Assembly: GCA_034190875.2 (NCBI GenBank) | Contig: CM067348.1 | Location: 3,537,904-3,601,903 of the forward strand | Source of the DNA: Urechis unicinctus | Lineage: Eukaryota; Annelida; Polychaeta; Xenopneusta; Urechidae | Reading direction: 5' to 3' | Length of the DNA: 64,000 bases | Shown: piece by piece, positions 12,380 through 36,299 of the stretch | Layout of the letters: each line of letters starts with the position of its first letter | Position numbering within the stretch: the first letter of the stretch is position 1 | Notes under the pieces: generated by a model | What the model was told of the DNA's origin: nothing | Databases searched by the model: none | The model's input: only the letters and a program-made list of their open reading frames with translations | Program-made: the position numbers and the translations under genes

Positions 12380-13790
12380 TGTACTAGCCATATTGAACAT
12401 GTTACTTTTCCTGCTCTCATTCATTGCAATGGCGTCAACCCAGTATATACATGCAATTTTGTTTATAACAAGGTAGCGCCACCTAACAATGACTGTGTAT
12501 TATTATTAGGAAAGCGATCATCGCAGAGCTGCTGCTCAGTGTGAATCCTCTTAGCAAAGGCATAAACTCTTAAGTAGAGCTTCTGCAATATAGTACAAAT
12601 ATTCAGAGCACTGCATATCCGATGCTGAGTGGATTTTTTAGCATTGATTGATTGAGTTAGATGGGAGTAGATGACTTCTTAAGAAATGCTTAGCAGTTTT
12701 CTATTTATTTGGGTCTCGCAATACAAGTCGAAAAATTTTCCACATATTTCGAAATTAAAAATAAACTATATCAGCAATAATGAATGTATTTACAATTTAG
12801 TTTAAGGCATAGCTCTATTTTGTCTCCATGCAAGTCGCAATTTCATTTTCGACCTAGAAAATTGAATGTGTTATTTGTGCATATCACCCATAGATTTCAT
12901 TTTTGTTTTGAACAATTTTGTTTTGCAATGCAGGTCACGATTTTTGAAATTTCTTTCTTCATGTTGTTATCCTATACAGATCGCAATTTTCAAGATATTT
13001 TCGAAATATATTTTTCTAATTGAACGGTGTTGATATTGCGCAGAACCCAGACATTTTGCTTTCCCCTTAACCTCAAATTAAGTTCCCCCATGTACCAATG
13101 GGTCTCTTGCGTTTAACGCTGGTTAGCTTCTGAATCATTGTTTGTTAACTGTATTTGTCTCTCGGTACAGAGCGCTATGTTCAATATATTCATGTATTTT
13201 TTGAAAATATAGGTGTCAATATATTCACAACCCAGAGGTTTAATTTCGACCTTGATTAAAAACTAAGGTCAAGGTCATCGAAGGAAATTATATATCATCA
13301 ATAATTTCATAATGGAATTTTTTTAAACTTACTGATATAGTTTTGCCAAGTTCTCCAAATGCACCCATGGGCCTTCTGTTTAAACATTCATGTAACTTTG
13401 GTCAATAAATAAACTTCCGTAGCTTTGGTGTTATCCAGGCTCCCACCAACTTGATGGTCAATATACATTATATGTTTGAACTTATGTAATTCAATGGATT
13501 ACAACAGCTTTGGAGTTTTTGCCTTAAAACACATAATAAGTGTAAGAAAAATTGTTAGTGAAGAGAGGGTAGATTGTACAATTTATAGATTGACTTCTCT
13601 CGTTACATACAGACACACATTCTATAAGCTGATGCATAAATACGATCCGACAGCTTACCAAGCTTTGTTCTGCAGCTGCCTGATGTCCTGGGCAGAATGA
13701 CCCGCGCGAGTAAGACCCCTAGACGCAACAGTGGCATCGCCGGCGGTTTTATTTGCTTTATCAGAGACGTCTGAATCGCTCATTTCAGGT
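12380..13790. other. No gene recognised
   Basis: AT-rich DNA. The word AAGGTCAAGGTCAT occurs at 13263, a kind of motif often seen in intergenic repeats of marine invertebrates. No coding frame is supported. Confidence 0.45.
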
Positions 13791-13796
13791 CGTGTA

Positions 13797-14026
13797 GGAG
13801 TTTCTTTCGGTTCTCGAAAAATTGAAACATGCATAAGAATTGGATTGTAAAGGTGAAGAGGAAGGATTGGAAGTCGACCAAAACTATTGTCCTTTGCTCC
13901 GACCACTTTGAGAGGGACGCCTATGAGACCGAGCTGCTCAGAAGTCTGGCCTTTTCAAAACAACTTAGGCTTCACCAATATGCCATGCCAACGATTTTCA
14001 ATTACATGGGTGTGAATCAATGGTGA
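13797..14026 (+). pseudogene. THAP zinc-finger remnant
   Basis: The frame reads SFFRFSKN, an in-frame TGA near 13822, then NMHKNWIVKVKRKDW, VLCSDHFERDAYE and AMPTIFNY. These are the THAP landmarks in order: the F..FP-like start, the invariant Trp, Cys-x-x-His and the VPTIF-type close. A possible acceptor (TTTCAG) lies at about 13784-13789. The stop and the missing first Cys pair argue for a broken copy or an isolated fossil exon. Confidence 0.6.
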
Positions 14027-14029
14027 AGC

Positions 14030-16084
<2,055 letters not shown>

Positions 16085-16278
16085 TCGATACCTGATCTAT
16101 GGCACGATACCACGGACTCCTATGGCGCTGTTCTGGGCTGTCCATACTCCTTTGACGAGCCTAAATACGCCTACCGGGAATGCTTGGTCTTCAATGCGAC
16201 GTGGTCGTATTAAGAAGTGACTGATGACTGTCCCGGACCGCCCCTCTACGCAGATGCAACTCCCCTATTGGTGATACG
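16085..16278 (+). pseudogene. Fossil hormone-receptor-like exon of the adhesion GPCR family
   Basis: This is homologous to the exon at 28464-28720. It keeps CPYSFDEPKYAYRECL and the donor GATACG|GTGAGC. It has lost 9 bp that would encode Phe-Asp-Glu, and it carries an in-frame TAA at 16211-16213 where unit B has Asn. It cannot be used as a coding exon. It is the most upstream receptor fossil seen. Confidence 0.85.
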
Positions 16279-16330
16279 GTGAGCAAAAAGTTGCATGCGT
16301 GCGTGCGTGCAAACTTACTTATGTACGTAT

Positions 16331-16351
16331 CATACATACATACATACATAC

Positions 16352-16382
<31 letters not shown>

Positions 16383-16626
16383 CATACATACATACATACA
16401 TACATACATACATACATACATACATACATACATACATACATACATACATACATACATACATACATACATACATACATACATACATACATACATACATACA
16501 TACATACATACATACATACATACATACATACATACATACATACATACATACATACATACATACATACATACATACATACATACATACATACATACATACA
16601 TACATACATACAAACATACATACATA
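16331..16626. repeat. (CATA)n microsatellite
   Basis: About 70 near-perfect CATA units in the intron after the fossil exon. All frames are open as HTYI or VCMY repeats, which is a composition artefact. The right flank (16735-16830) matches the right flank of the (TATG)n array of unit B. Confidence 0.98.
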
Positions 16627-16734
16627 TTTACATACATGCATACATACATACATATATGCATATATACATGAAAGCAGATATAAATGCATGTATGTATGCA
16701 TACAATTCTCACAAATACATTACAGTGCGAAAAC

Positions 16735-17830
16735 ATATGTCATATCTGCGCAAATACTATGATTATGGATCGTAATTGTGAAATGACATCATGTCACGTT
16801 CAATCATTGGGTGTAATGTGATGTTAACGTTAGCCAGGTCAGTCACGATGAGTCAAAGATCAAATCGTTATCGGTATGGGTCGTTGTATCCATGACCACA
16901 TTTCACCAAAATGACATCAACGAGTAACCAAGTGTTATTTCTGATAACAGCAATGGCGACGGCCGATGTGTGGAGTTATTTTAGAGACACCTCGCAAAGA
17001 GTTAAAGTCTAAATGCTGCTTTTCATGGTGTTGTTGACAAGCAGATTGCTAAGCAACCTTGTTCGCGATATAGGACTGTAACCCCTTCTTTTCACACCAA
17101 GATGAGTTGCACATCTTGGTACGTCTTATCCTTACGTGATGAGCTGCTGAAGGTAGGATGTGAGTGAAAAGTTTTGCCATTTCGAGGGGAGATACCCAAC
17201 ATTAGACGTGAGGAAAATAATTCACCTCATCGAGATTAACAAAATATGTGGGATAATTTATCCCGCCATTCTCGTCGACTTTTTAAAAATTACAACGGCT
17301 AACATTAGACTGATACCATTTCCTATGGAATACTCGCAATCTGTTCGTGTACAATGTATCGCCATCATATGTTCTAGGCAAAGAATTGACGGTGTTTATG
17401 ATACCAATTACTGAGGCCATAAATAAGATATGCTCGTATGTTCATGTAGTCTAGCGATGGTAAACACCGGTCGACATCCGACGCACATCTAGCTGTGGCG
17501 ATAGATGCTGTTTGGTTCATCTGAGACAGGCAATGATATCAATACTGCAATACCATTAATTTATACCAGCTCAGTACCTATCACATGAATCACGAGTCGT
17601 GCAAAAGTTGGATTGAGTTATAGAGCATCATGTAAGTAAACACCTCGTCCAATTATAACCCCATTTTATTCATGATGAGCGTGGTTGATGGGAACGTTGT
17701 GTTCCCCTTGACAGCGTTTAGTGTGTGTATGTGTTAAGTCCGAGAAATCATTTTACCATTGCTTCTCTAACAAGACAATGATCAGCAGCGTGTTACATTT
17801 ATATATACAATATTATCTCTGCCTTTGCAG
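16735..17830 (+). other. Receptor intron sequence, homologous to 27500-28463
   Basis: The interval aligns with unit B upstream of the hormone-receptor-like exon, sharing for example GTTAGCCAGGTCAGTCA and CTCGTCGAC. It is intronic or upstream sequence carried by the duplication, with no exon of its own that I can support. Confidence 0.7.
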
Positions 17831-18061
17831 ATATGTGTGAAGCTGGGAAATTTCGCATGGCATGGAAACTTCGCCTGGCCGAGTCTGTCTGCGCTGTCCT
17901 TACTCCTTTGACGAGCCTAAATACGCTTACCGGGACTGCTTGTTCGATGAGGTCTTCAACGCGACGTGGTCGTATAATGTAGTGGCTGACGACTGTCCCG
18001 GGCCGCCCCTGTGGGAGGCCGTGCAGACTCTACACAGAAACGTCTCCTCTACTAGTGATAC
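17831..18061 (+). pseudogene. Unit A hormone-receptor-like exon, frameshifted
   Basis: The acceptor TTTGCAG is retained. The 3' two thirds are nearly identical to the unit B exon and encode CPYSFDEPKYAYRDCL and DDCPGPPLWEAV. The 5' third has lost several short pieces relative to B, so the reading frame from the acceptor does not reach the conserved frame. One G is also missing at the donor (GATAC|GTGAGT instead of GATACG|GTGAGT). Both changes break the ancestral phase. Confidence 0.85.
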
Positions 18062-18127
18062 GTGAGTTAACTGACTGAAATACCGACATGTTAGCAGAGA
18101 GACTGACAGGCTCACAGACTGACAAAC

Positions 18128-18224
18128 AGTAATCCAAGATATTGTGTCTGGAATTATGGCACTTGATTCATGGAAAAAGCTTCCCGTGTTTGCGGTCGAG
18201 GCACTAACACTTGGCCACATTCCA
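18128..18224. repeat. Dispersed repeat, 97 bp, copy 1
   Basis: GTAATCCAAGATATTGTGTC and the following roughly 80 bases recur in the same orientation at 41585-41681. The minus-strand frame reads RPQT.EAFS in both copies, so a coding origin is possible but unproven. Confidence 0.8.
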
Positions 18225-18360
18225 AAAGCAAAGCCCGCTTTTTCAGGTGAGGAAAACGAGAAGGCTTCTCTTGGGTCGACTGACTGTTACGGGGACAACT
18301 CAGGGCCAGTCGCACATTACTAAATGCGGACCAGCACCAAGTCGCAGCATATATATTTAC

Positions 18361-18718
18361 CGAGTCGCTAAGGGAACAGACATGAATCACATTAATGACT
18401 ATCATGAAGTTATCATTAATGCATGTTTATCAGCAGCGCAAAAGACAATTCCAACTGTAAGACGAAAGTCAAGGACGGGATGGAAAACCCTAACCAATCC
18501 TTATAATGAGCAGTCAATATTTTGTCATCGTTTATGGATCGGCAACGGCAGACCAAGTGTTGGTTGGGTGAAGGAAATAATGCTTAAGACCAAATGTGAA
18601 TACAGAAGGATTTCGAGATGGCTTGTCAGGAATCAGGACAATCTGTCGGTTGAACGCATGGCGGAAGCCTTAACAGCCAATAGAAGTCAAGGTTTCTGGT
18701 CTGAGGGTAACACGAAGT
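18361..18718 (+). mobile_element. Non-LTR retrotransposon ORF2 fragment (endonuclease-to-RT linker)
   Basis: One frame is open for about 119 codons to a TAG at 18718. It contains YHEVIINACLSAA, GWKTLTNPYNEQSIFCHRLW, GRPSVGWVKEIML, CEYRRISRW and a closing FWSE. This order is typical of the stretch between endonuclease and reverse transcriptase in LINE ORF2 proteins. Neither flanking domain is present here, so it is a truncated copy. The clade cannot be assigned from this part. Confidence 0.65.
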
Positions 18719-19446
18719 AGTAATTCGATTACAGCAGCTATTGACAATGAGTGGTCTACGCCATTTATTTTGTCCTAAATACAAAGCATTGTTTAATTGT
18801 GTCGTATAATGTTGATGACTATGAGCGCCTTTAAGTGGGTCTGACCGACGAAGTTATGCAATACGGGAAAATGCGAAATTGATCCTAATGTCTCAGCAGA
18901 AGACGTGCTGGCAGCTGTGGTGAATATTCAAGCCTATGAGACTGACATTAATAAAAGAGTTAATTCACATCTTATTAACGATGGAACTCGTGGTTGTTGG
19001 TCATTTATCTTCGCTGTGTAATTCTATGATTGTCCTTTCATTTACTCGAGTTGAAATGACTAGGTCGGTGATTGTTACTGTACGAAACCTGGTTTAGTGA
19101 AGTATATTCTGCCGACCGGGCAACGATATGCGCGTTTCAAGATCTGTGCATGCAGCGAGAAGGCCATACACCGAATTCTCTTACCCTTGAAGAGGCATTG
19201 TATTTATCAGCAGAAACTAATTGTTACATTGGCATTTTATAATTGTACTATTTAACAACTTGTTCAATTGAACCTGCCATTAAAGTGTACACTTAGATTT
19301 GCGAATAAATGCTATATATATATTAATATATTTTGCATGAATTACATTATCAATTCTAGATGCCGAAGTTGATCAGCGTCGTTTCAAAGCAGAATGACGC
19401 AAGCATCAGTGGTTTGATTGAGGAATACATTGTTTGTGTTTGACAG

Positions 19447-19556
19447 CTTGATCCATCAGTTAACACAACTAGAACACCTGCTGCAACAGGAGACTGACGG
19501 GAACCAGATCACCAGAAGACTCATATCTAGTTGTGACAGAGATGCCACAGGGTAAG
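19447..19556 (+). pseudogene. Unit A GAIN-type exon, internally deleted
   Basis: IHQLTQLEHLLQQETDGNQ is homologous to the unit B exon at 30807-30972. The middle of the exon, encoding the NETVV and following region, is deleted. Sequence resumes at GACTCATATC and ends at the donor-like GCCACAGG|GTAAGG. The frame is not maintained across the deletion. Confidence 0.8.
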
Positions 19557-19870
19557 GACTCCTTGAAATAACACCAGGAAAGAACAATACCTGAATGTAT
19601 TCCTGGTATGCCATAGGGTAAGGGCGTTTTGAAATAGCACCAGGTAAGAACAATACCTGGGTGTATTCCTGTGGTGCCACAAGGGCTTCGTGAGATAGCA
19701 CAAGGTAAGAACAACACATGGAGGCATTCCTGTGATGCCACAGAGTAAAGCCTTCTTGAGCCACAGGGTAAGGGCTTCTTGAGCCACAGGGTAAGGGCTT
19801 CTTGAGACACGGGGTAAAGTCTTCTTGAGACATAGGGTTAAAGCTTATTGAGACACAGGGAAAGGGTTTC
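19540..19870. repeat. Minisatellite built of splice-donor-like words
   Basis: The exon end and its donor (CCACAGGGTAAGG) recur in units of about 60 bp together with CACCAGGTAAGAACAA and ATTCCTG, then in shorter units of about 27 bp containing TTCTTGAGACACAGGGTAA. Many potential 5' splice sites of the form AGGTAAG or GGGTAAG are thus lined up at the start of the intron. Confidence 0.8.
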
Positions 19871-19876
19871 TTGAGA

Positions 19877-19881
19877 CATAT

Positions 19882-19948
<67 letters not shown>

Positions 19949-20407
19949 TATATATATAGAGATATATATATAGAGATAATATATAGATATATATATATAT
20001 ATCATATATAGAGATATATATAGATATATATATAATATATCTAAACATATATAAGATATATCTCTATCTATATAGGCCATATATATATAGGAGATTCTGT
20101 ATCTATAAGAGATATATATTTATATCTACCTATCTTTATATATATATATATATGGAGATATATGAGAGAGAGAGAGAGAGATATATATATATAGAGAGAG
20201 ATAGATTCTATAAGATAGAGAGAGGAGAGAGATCTCCCTCTATATCTCGAGAGAGATAGAGAGAGATATATATCTATAGAGATATAGAGAGATAGAGATA
20301 GAGAGAGAGATATATATATATATATATCTATAGAGATCTCGTCTCATATCTCTAGATATCTCTCTAGATATATCTATATATCTCTTATCTCTCTATATCT
20401 ATATATA

Positions 20408-20453
<46 letters not shown>

Positions 20454-20460
20454 CTATATA
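19877..20460. repeat. Compound (TA)n/(GA)n microsatellite
   Basis: TA repeats with many GATA, GAGA and TCTC interruptions. The sequence at 20461 onward matches the sequence right after the (TA)n at 55446-55625. Confidence 0.95.
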
Positions 20461-20735
20461 TTCCGGGTTGTTTTAACTGTTGCGGGTGCAGGGTAGGTTA
20501 GGGCAATGTGCAAACTCACATAAAGACCCTCTAGACACGAATGGTAAAATCAATGTTTTTTGAATAGTGAATTATGTAGGTTGTCACTTTATAAGAACCT
20601 CATAGTATAAAGATGTTCGTTGTTCTGGAGTATTTCTCAAGCGTCAACACGACGAAGGATGCATTGGTTGCTTCAGCTTCAATCGCCGTGCATATGCATG
20701 GGAAGCAATTTAAGAATACTGTCGTTGTGTTTTGG

Positions 20736-20824
20736 GAGACCTACTAGATAACTGGTATTACTACACGGAAAACAAGTACTGTGAAACATTACATGTCAGT
20801 GACAATATAACTACCTGTCGGTAA
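20736..20824 (+). pseudogene. Unit A GPS-type exon with stop and lost acceptor
   Basis: It encodes DLLDNWYYYTENKYCETLHV and DNITTC, the Trp/Cys part of the GPS. The acceptor reads TTTTGG where unit C has TTTTAG. The frame meets TAA at 20822-20824, right after TGT CGG, where unit B continues with the second Cys of the CxC pair. The same stop is in unit C. Confidence 0.85.
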
Positions 20825-20886
20825 GGTGGTTGTTTTTCATTCAGTATAAGTACAATTAACCCCACATTATTTCACATTATTGCAAT

Positions 20887-20926
20887 CTTTCCCGGAGGAA
20901 CACCGGTCAGCATTGACATATTTCTG
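20887..20926 (+). pseudogene. Unit A linker exon remnant
   Basis: IFPGGTPVSIDIFL followed by the donor GTGAGT matches the unit B linker exon (NFPEATPPDVDVFL). No AG lies close upstream at the expected acceptor position. Confidence 0.7.
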
Positions 20927-21710
20927 GTGAGTGAAATAGCAGTTCCCCACAGGCAACTATCTTGCCAGCCAGAACATCAGTAAATGTAGTGTCTTCACTT
21001 CTCCCGATGGCTTTTGTTTCATATCACTCCCCGTAGGAATGGCTGACGGCATCCCATTAGTCACTCCTAGTTGTGTGTGGTTAGCTAATGAAGAATACAT
21101 GCATCGTCTAAAAACGTGGTATTACACGATGTGGCCTCACGATGATTTGCCAAGGTATCGGCATTGTTAGACTAAAAACGTGTAGTACACGATGTGCCAC
21201 GATGACAATGGCCAGGGGTAATGCTGTGAGCAAAAGCATATTTAATTTAATCGGTTTAATGAATTTGTCCATGGCGACTTATTTTCTAATGTATACTGTA
21301 TGAACAACGTTTTTCTGCCTCGGTTGAATTTGTTTGTCTTTCATAGCAGTTTGATGGAAATTGTTCCTCAATGACTGTTAATGCCTTGTATCATTTTTGT
21401 ACCACAAATTTAGACAGCATAGCGCGCTTCATTAACATTATAATAATTAGACTAATTGGTCATTTGTTAATTAAGTACAAGAGAGCAGTTATTTTGTTAT
21501 GTATGTGTAGTAACATTAAAACAATTAGAAACACAAATGATATGCATGCTGGCATGATTCTGCTTCTTTGTTTTACACATCATTACAACACGTATGATGT
21601 TGACAACTAACCTGTCACATATAAGGTTGTAGCTTAAGTATTGTACATATGACAATACTATGATCATCTGTCTAGTTGAACAACCATTCCTGATAATTCG
21701 AACCATATAG

Positions 21711-21815
21711 CGTCGGCTTTCCCTACATTGCAGAGCTGTACATGGTTAGTCACGTGTTCCGGGTTGTTTCACTGATCTGCTTCGTTCTCACCCTCCTCAC
21801 CTTTGCTCTTTTCAG
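21711..21815 (+). pseudogene. Unit A TM1 exon
   Basis: FPYIAELYMVSHVFRVV and the helix SLICFVLTLLTFALF are intact. The donor is AG|GTTATC. It belongs to a unit with other disabling lesions. Confidence 0.8.
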
Positions 21816-21909
21816 GTTATCCGTTTTATGATTCCTGGTTTTCTCGAGTGCTACTCGGTTGTTAGCAACAACAGTTTAACGTGTAGCCATAATATGTGAG
21901 GTTATAAAG

Positions 21910-22167
21910 ACCCGCAGAGGACGGCCAACACACATCCTCATTCAGCTCTGTCTCTCCCTCATCGCACTTCTCATAGTGCTCTACATCACCCAGATCATCG
22001 GAGCCACGAAACTCGGTTGTGTCGCGGCCAATGTGCTGCGCTACTACTTCGTCCTAGTGTCGCTCTTGTGGAATGGAGTGGAGGCTTACAACATGTACCT
22101 CATGCTCGTCAAGGTGTTTGATCACCACACTCACCGGCTGGTCACCAAGGCAGCCTTTCCGCTTGGG
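21910..22167 (+). pseudogene. Unit A TM2-TM3 exon, frameshifted at its end
   Basis: Nearly identical to unit B over TM2, the ECL1 Cys and TM3 (RGRPTHILIQLCLSLIALL, GCVAANVLRYYF). One base is missing at GCCTTTCCGCTTGGG compared with GCC TTT GTC GCC TGG G in B. This changes the exon phase before the GTCAGT donor. Confidence 0.85.
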
Positions 22168-22375
22168 GTCAGTCGTTGTTCGTCTTCAGCGTACTAGATG
22201 CTTTTGTAATAATTTACATTCATCACTGCATTATGCTGTTTAATTAATGCAATACATTTACAAGTGCATGATCATAGCTAAATTTATGTTAGGAAAGTTA
22301 AAAAAATCCTCTCTGAGCAATTTATCATAAAATTGTGTTACAAAAGCCTGATTGTATCTCCGGGATGTGCGTCAG

Positions 22376-22473
22376 GTTTACCTGCTCTCATGGTGATCGC
22401 GATTCTCGCTGTCGACCAACAGGCATTCCATGGCTTCCACGTGAAATGCAACTCACAGTACAGCAATATTATC
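22376..22473 (+). pseudogene. Unit A TM4/ECL2 exon
   Basis: GLPALMVIAILAVDQQAFHG plus the ECL2 Cys (KCNSQYSN), ending at ATTATC|GTAATA. Immediately downstream (at about 22500) the sequence joins what in unit C lies beyond TM7. TM5, TM6 and TM7 are therefore deleted from this unit. Confidence 0.8.
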
Positions 22474-22589
22474 GTAATAGAACATATTGAAGCAAATACT
22501 CGAACAGTAAACCAACATGAGAAAGCTACTGTTGTGGTCATGATAGTTTTGCTGGTTGAAGACTATGCGGTTATCCGTAGACGCATTTC

Positions 22590-23275
22590 AGGAAGATAAG
22601 TGACAATTCAGGCATTCCATGAAAATTGTGAGGATGATTAGTGACAATTCAGGTATTCCATGAAAATTGTGTTGATGATTAGTGACAATGCAGGTATTCC
22701 ATGAAAATTGTGAGGATGATTAGTGACAATGCAGGCATTCCATGAGAACTGTGGGATGATTAGTGACAATTCAGGCATTCCATGAGAACTGTGGGATGAT
22801 TAGTGACAATGCAGGCATTCCATGAGAACTGTGGGATGATTCGTGACAATGCAGGCATTCCATGAGAACTGTGGGATGATTAGTGACAATGCAGGTATTC
22901 TATGAAAATTGTGAGGATGATTAGTGACAATGCAGGCATTCCATGAGAACTATGGGATGATTAGTGACAATTCAGGCATTCTATGAGAACTGTGGGATGA
23001 TTAGTGACAATTCAGGCATTCCATGAGAACTGTGGGATGATTCGTGACAATGCAGGCATTCCATGAGAACTGTGGGATGATTAGTGACAATGCAGGTATT
23101 CCATGAGAAATGTGGTATGATTAGTGACAATGCAGGTATTCCATGAGAAATGTGGGATGATTAGTGACAATGCAGGCATTCCATGAGAACTGTGGGATGA
23201 TTAGTGACAATGCAGGTATTCCATGAGAACTGTGGGATGATTAGTGACAATACAGGTATGCCATGCTTCTGTGGG
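22590..23275. repeat. 40-bp VNTR, about 17 copies
   Basis: The unit contains GATGATTAGTGACAATGCAG followed by GCATTCCATGAGAACTGTGG. The homologous place in unit C (58680-58810) has only about three copies. The core CAGGCATTCCATG is also found in the TM4 exon just upstream. Confidence 0.92.
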
Positions 23276-23794
23276 ATGATTCGTAACCCCCTTTGCAGAA
23301 ATGTCCATAGTAATGTGCTTACATTTAATGTCAATGCATTGTATTTATGACGATATGGGAATGTAATGGTGACAACAGGTACATTTTCCATGAGAAATGT
23401 CATATTTCTTGACAATGCAATACTTGCATTCCTTGAGAACTGTGGGATGATTAGTGAACAACAGGTGCCATGACGGTGTGGGGATTAAGTGACAATTGTA
23501 TGCATGGTTTCGTGTGTGATTCGGCAACCCCCTTTGTATGCCAGTGTTGTAATCTGCTTACATTACATGTGTAATGTATTGTTTCATCATGCGCTAGGTA
23601 TGTAATGGTTTCAACGGGACATTTTTACAACGCAGGCAGTCGTGATAGTGCCACAGAAATATCGCAAACTGCCTAAGTCATTGAATAATCGCATGCAATA
23701 AATATGCCATGGCTCATTGATAGAAGGCAGAAAATGCGCTGTAAGCAACGTTTCCGCGACATTTTACAAATGGTCGTGCTCATTAATCGAAACT

Positions 23795-23970
23795 GCAGAG
23801 CATGGTTATAAATGGATGGCTCATTGATAGAAGGCAGAAAATGGTGATAAATGGATGGCTCATTAATAGAAGGCAGAGAGTGGTTATAAATGGATGGCTC
23901 ATTAATAGAAGGCAGAGAGTGGTTATAAATGGATGGCTCATTAATAGAAGGCAGAGAGTGGTGATAAATG
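23795..23970. repeat. 39-bp VNTR, about 4 copies
   Basis: The unit has the core GGATGGCTCATTAATAGAAG followed by GCAGAGAGTGGTGATAAAT. The homologous array at 59331-60003 has about 17 copies. Confidence 0.9.
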
Positions 23971-24080
23971 ACATTGAATTAGATTTGACGAAGGTTATTA
24001 ATGGAGTGCCTCACGGGTCCTGGGACCTGTTTTGTAATGTTCAAACAATTAGCAGATGATTTCTAACTTTATTCCATACT
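23971..24080 (+). mobile_element. Reverse-transcriptase fossil (GVPxGS and ADD motifs), copy 1
   Basis: NGVPHGS, then GGACCTGTTTTG, and in the next frame LADDF, occur at the spacing of the GVPQGS..LGP.LF..F.ADD block of non-LTR reverse transcriptases. The frames are broken by small indels and a stop. A homologous fossil lies at 60003-60115, so the insertion predates the duplication. Confidence 0.6.
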
Positions 24081-24679
24081 GCGGACAAACCACTAGGCGT
24101 ATAACTTACCACAAGGCTTGCATAAGATGTTAGACAGGAGCAGTGATTGGCAAATGCTTCGTGATCTATGAAAATGTAAAGAACCTCAAAAAGGTCGGAC
24201 ATACGAACATGGTCCACCAATAGCATCGCGTGGAACATAATGACCACGCCCCCTTCAAGTGAATTCCATACTGATCACCACTATCACGCCCCAAAGTTAG
24301 ACTCAAATGGGCGATTATACTATAGAAGTCCAGCAAACAATGCAGCGCAGCAGCAGAAAAGGTTAACATAGTTTTTGGGCGGGATGACCCGGCTGAAGAT
24401 CACTAGTCGCTCCAAAGGAGTTTTTATGGATCACACAGTCTTTTTGTCATGGCCGTCTATCACCATACTTATTAATTTAAGAGACTGGCGTCATCTTCTA
24501 ACAATGTATGACTATTTCCAGCGCTTGATAGCACCCCGACCACAGCCATGCATATTAATGAGTCACTTTTTTTCTTATGCAGTATTTCAATTCTCACATT
24601 TGCTTAGAAGGGATATGGTTAAATTGTTTCCCCTGTGTAACATTGTTTCCGCTCTGTAAATTGCTTACCCTATTTCTAG

Positions 24680-24755
24680 GAGACAACCCACCGAACTGCC
24701 GCCCGCCTCCCACGGGGAAGTACAGCGAGACGAAACAGTTCATGGTTCCAGGAGA
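24680..24755 (+). CDS. Candidate 76-bp exon conserved between the two duplicated blocks
   Basis: After a polypyrimidine tract and TTTCTAG the frame reads GDNPPNCRPPPTGKYSETKQ and then FMVPGE. The counterpart at 60806-60881 has the same length, the same acceptor type and only a few changes. It lies upstream of the signal-peptide exon of the next unit. Its place in a transcript is unknown, and the sequence conservation may simply reflect recent duplication. Confidence 0.3.
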
Positions 24756-25116
24756 GTTAATTCATATGAATCGCCGTTTGTCATCAATATAATAACAGTA
24801 ATTGCATCCCCTATAGATAATTCACACACATGATTTATAACAAGGCATCACATTTTCACATAATCATCAATTGCGCAGATATTGACGGTACTTTTGATAA
24901 TGAGGGCGATTTGCACAGAGACTGAATAAAAGATGAGGTCGCTGATCATGATGCTGCTAGTGATAAAGACAATGAATAAGTGATGATATGATGATGTTCA
25001 CGACGATTACAGATATGACATTTCAGATATGAAAATAACGATAGTGAAGACAAATGCGATGATAATGAATATGGCGCAGGTTATAGATATAATGATAATC
25101 ATATGGTATGAATGAT

Positions 25117-25199
25117 TTGATGAAGATGATGATGATAATGATGATTATGATGATGATGACTTCGACGATGACGACGACGACTACGAAGACTACGACGAC

Positions 25200-25260
<61 letters not shown>

Positions 25261-25262
25261 GT
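25117..25262. repeat. (GAT)n microsatellite with GAC variants
   Basis: GAT/GAC trinucleotides, ending in a pure (GAT)n run. It is homologous in position to the array at 61164-61258. Confidence 0.95.
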
Positions 25263-25967
25263 GTTATTTATCATAGATGCATTAATTATGAATATTAACT
25301 ACATCATTTAATGGTTTTCCATAAGCATAAAGTGCAATTCGATGGGATGAATACCTGAGCCAGTATACTGTGTACCATGTACAGACAACGCGCCTTATTT
25401 GGATGGTTATCATTGTGTCCATACAGATATAATCTAAGACTAAGTTGGCACTGACTAAACAGCTACATGATGCTCCACCAATAGCATCGCGTGGAACATA
25501 ATGACACGCCCCCTTCAAGTTCAATTCTATATTGATCACCACAATCAAGCCCCCCAGTCCGACTCAGAGGTCTTTAAAAGCATGTGTGCTCGGCACGAGG
25601 ATTAGAACTTCAGCCGATGTCACACCACATTCCTTAGACTTGCAAGATACAATACGACAGCGATCGGACTGCAGGTCTCGGGCGGACCACTTGTTGGTAC
25701 GCTATTATTATAGCCGCGGTCATAACAGCAGCAGCAGCAACAACAACAACAAAGCCGGTCTCTAGTGAGCAACCCGACATTCACGGTATTTATGGAATGA
25801 AGTGATGTTATGCCGAACTCCAGAACTGCCGGTTCTTGATCCACGAATATGAACAGTCTAAACCGAACGTAAGAACAAGTATAAGGATTCCACCTGGGAA
25901 GGACCTCACTAAGATTAGGGACAATATGGAGTGTGGGGCTGGTTGTGATCAGCCTTACAAGAGCGGG

Positions 25968-36199
<10,232 letters not shown>

Positions 36200-36288
36200 T
36201 ATTGCAATTTGAATCAGGACCATGCTCATTGTACGATATCGGTTGGGAATACGTCATACTAGTATTTGCACACACCTCAAATCTACGA

Positions 36289-36294
36289 AATAAA
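36289..36294 (+). promoter_or_regulatory. Possible polyadenylation signal of unit B
   Basis: AATAAA lies 90 bp after the stop codon. A second AATAAA is near 36585. Confidence 0.45.
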
Positions 36295-36299
36295 ACAAC

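Noticed and set aside
16191-16775. HTYI and VCMY repeat proteins, also at 29097-29782
   Set aside because: Translations of (CATA)n and (TATG)n microsatellites on both strands.
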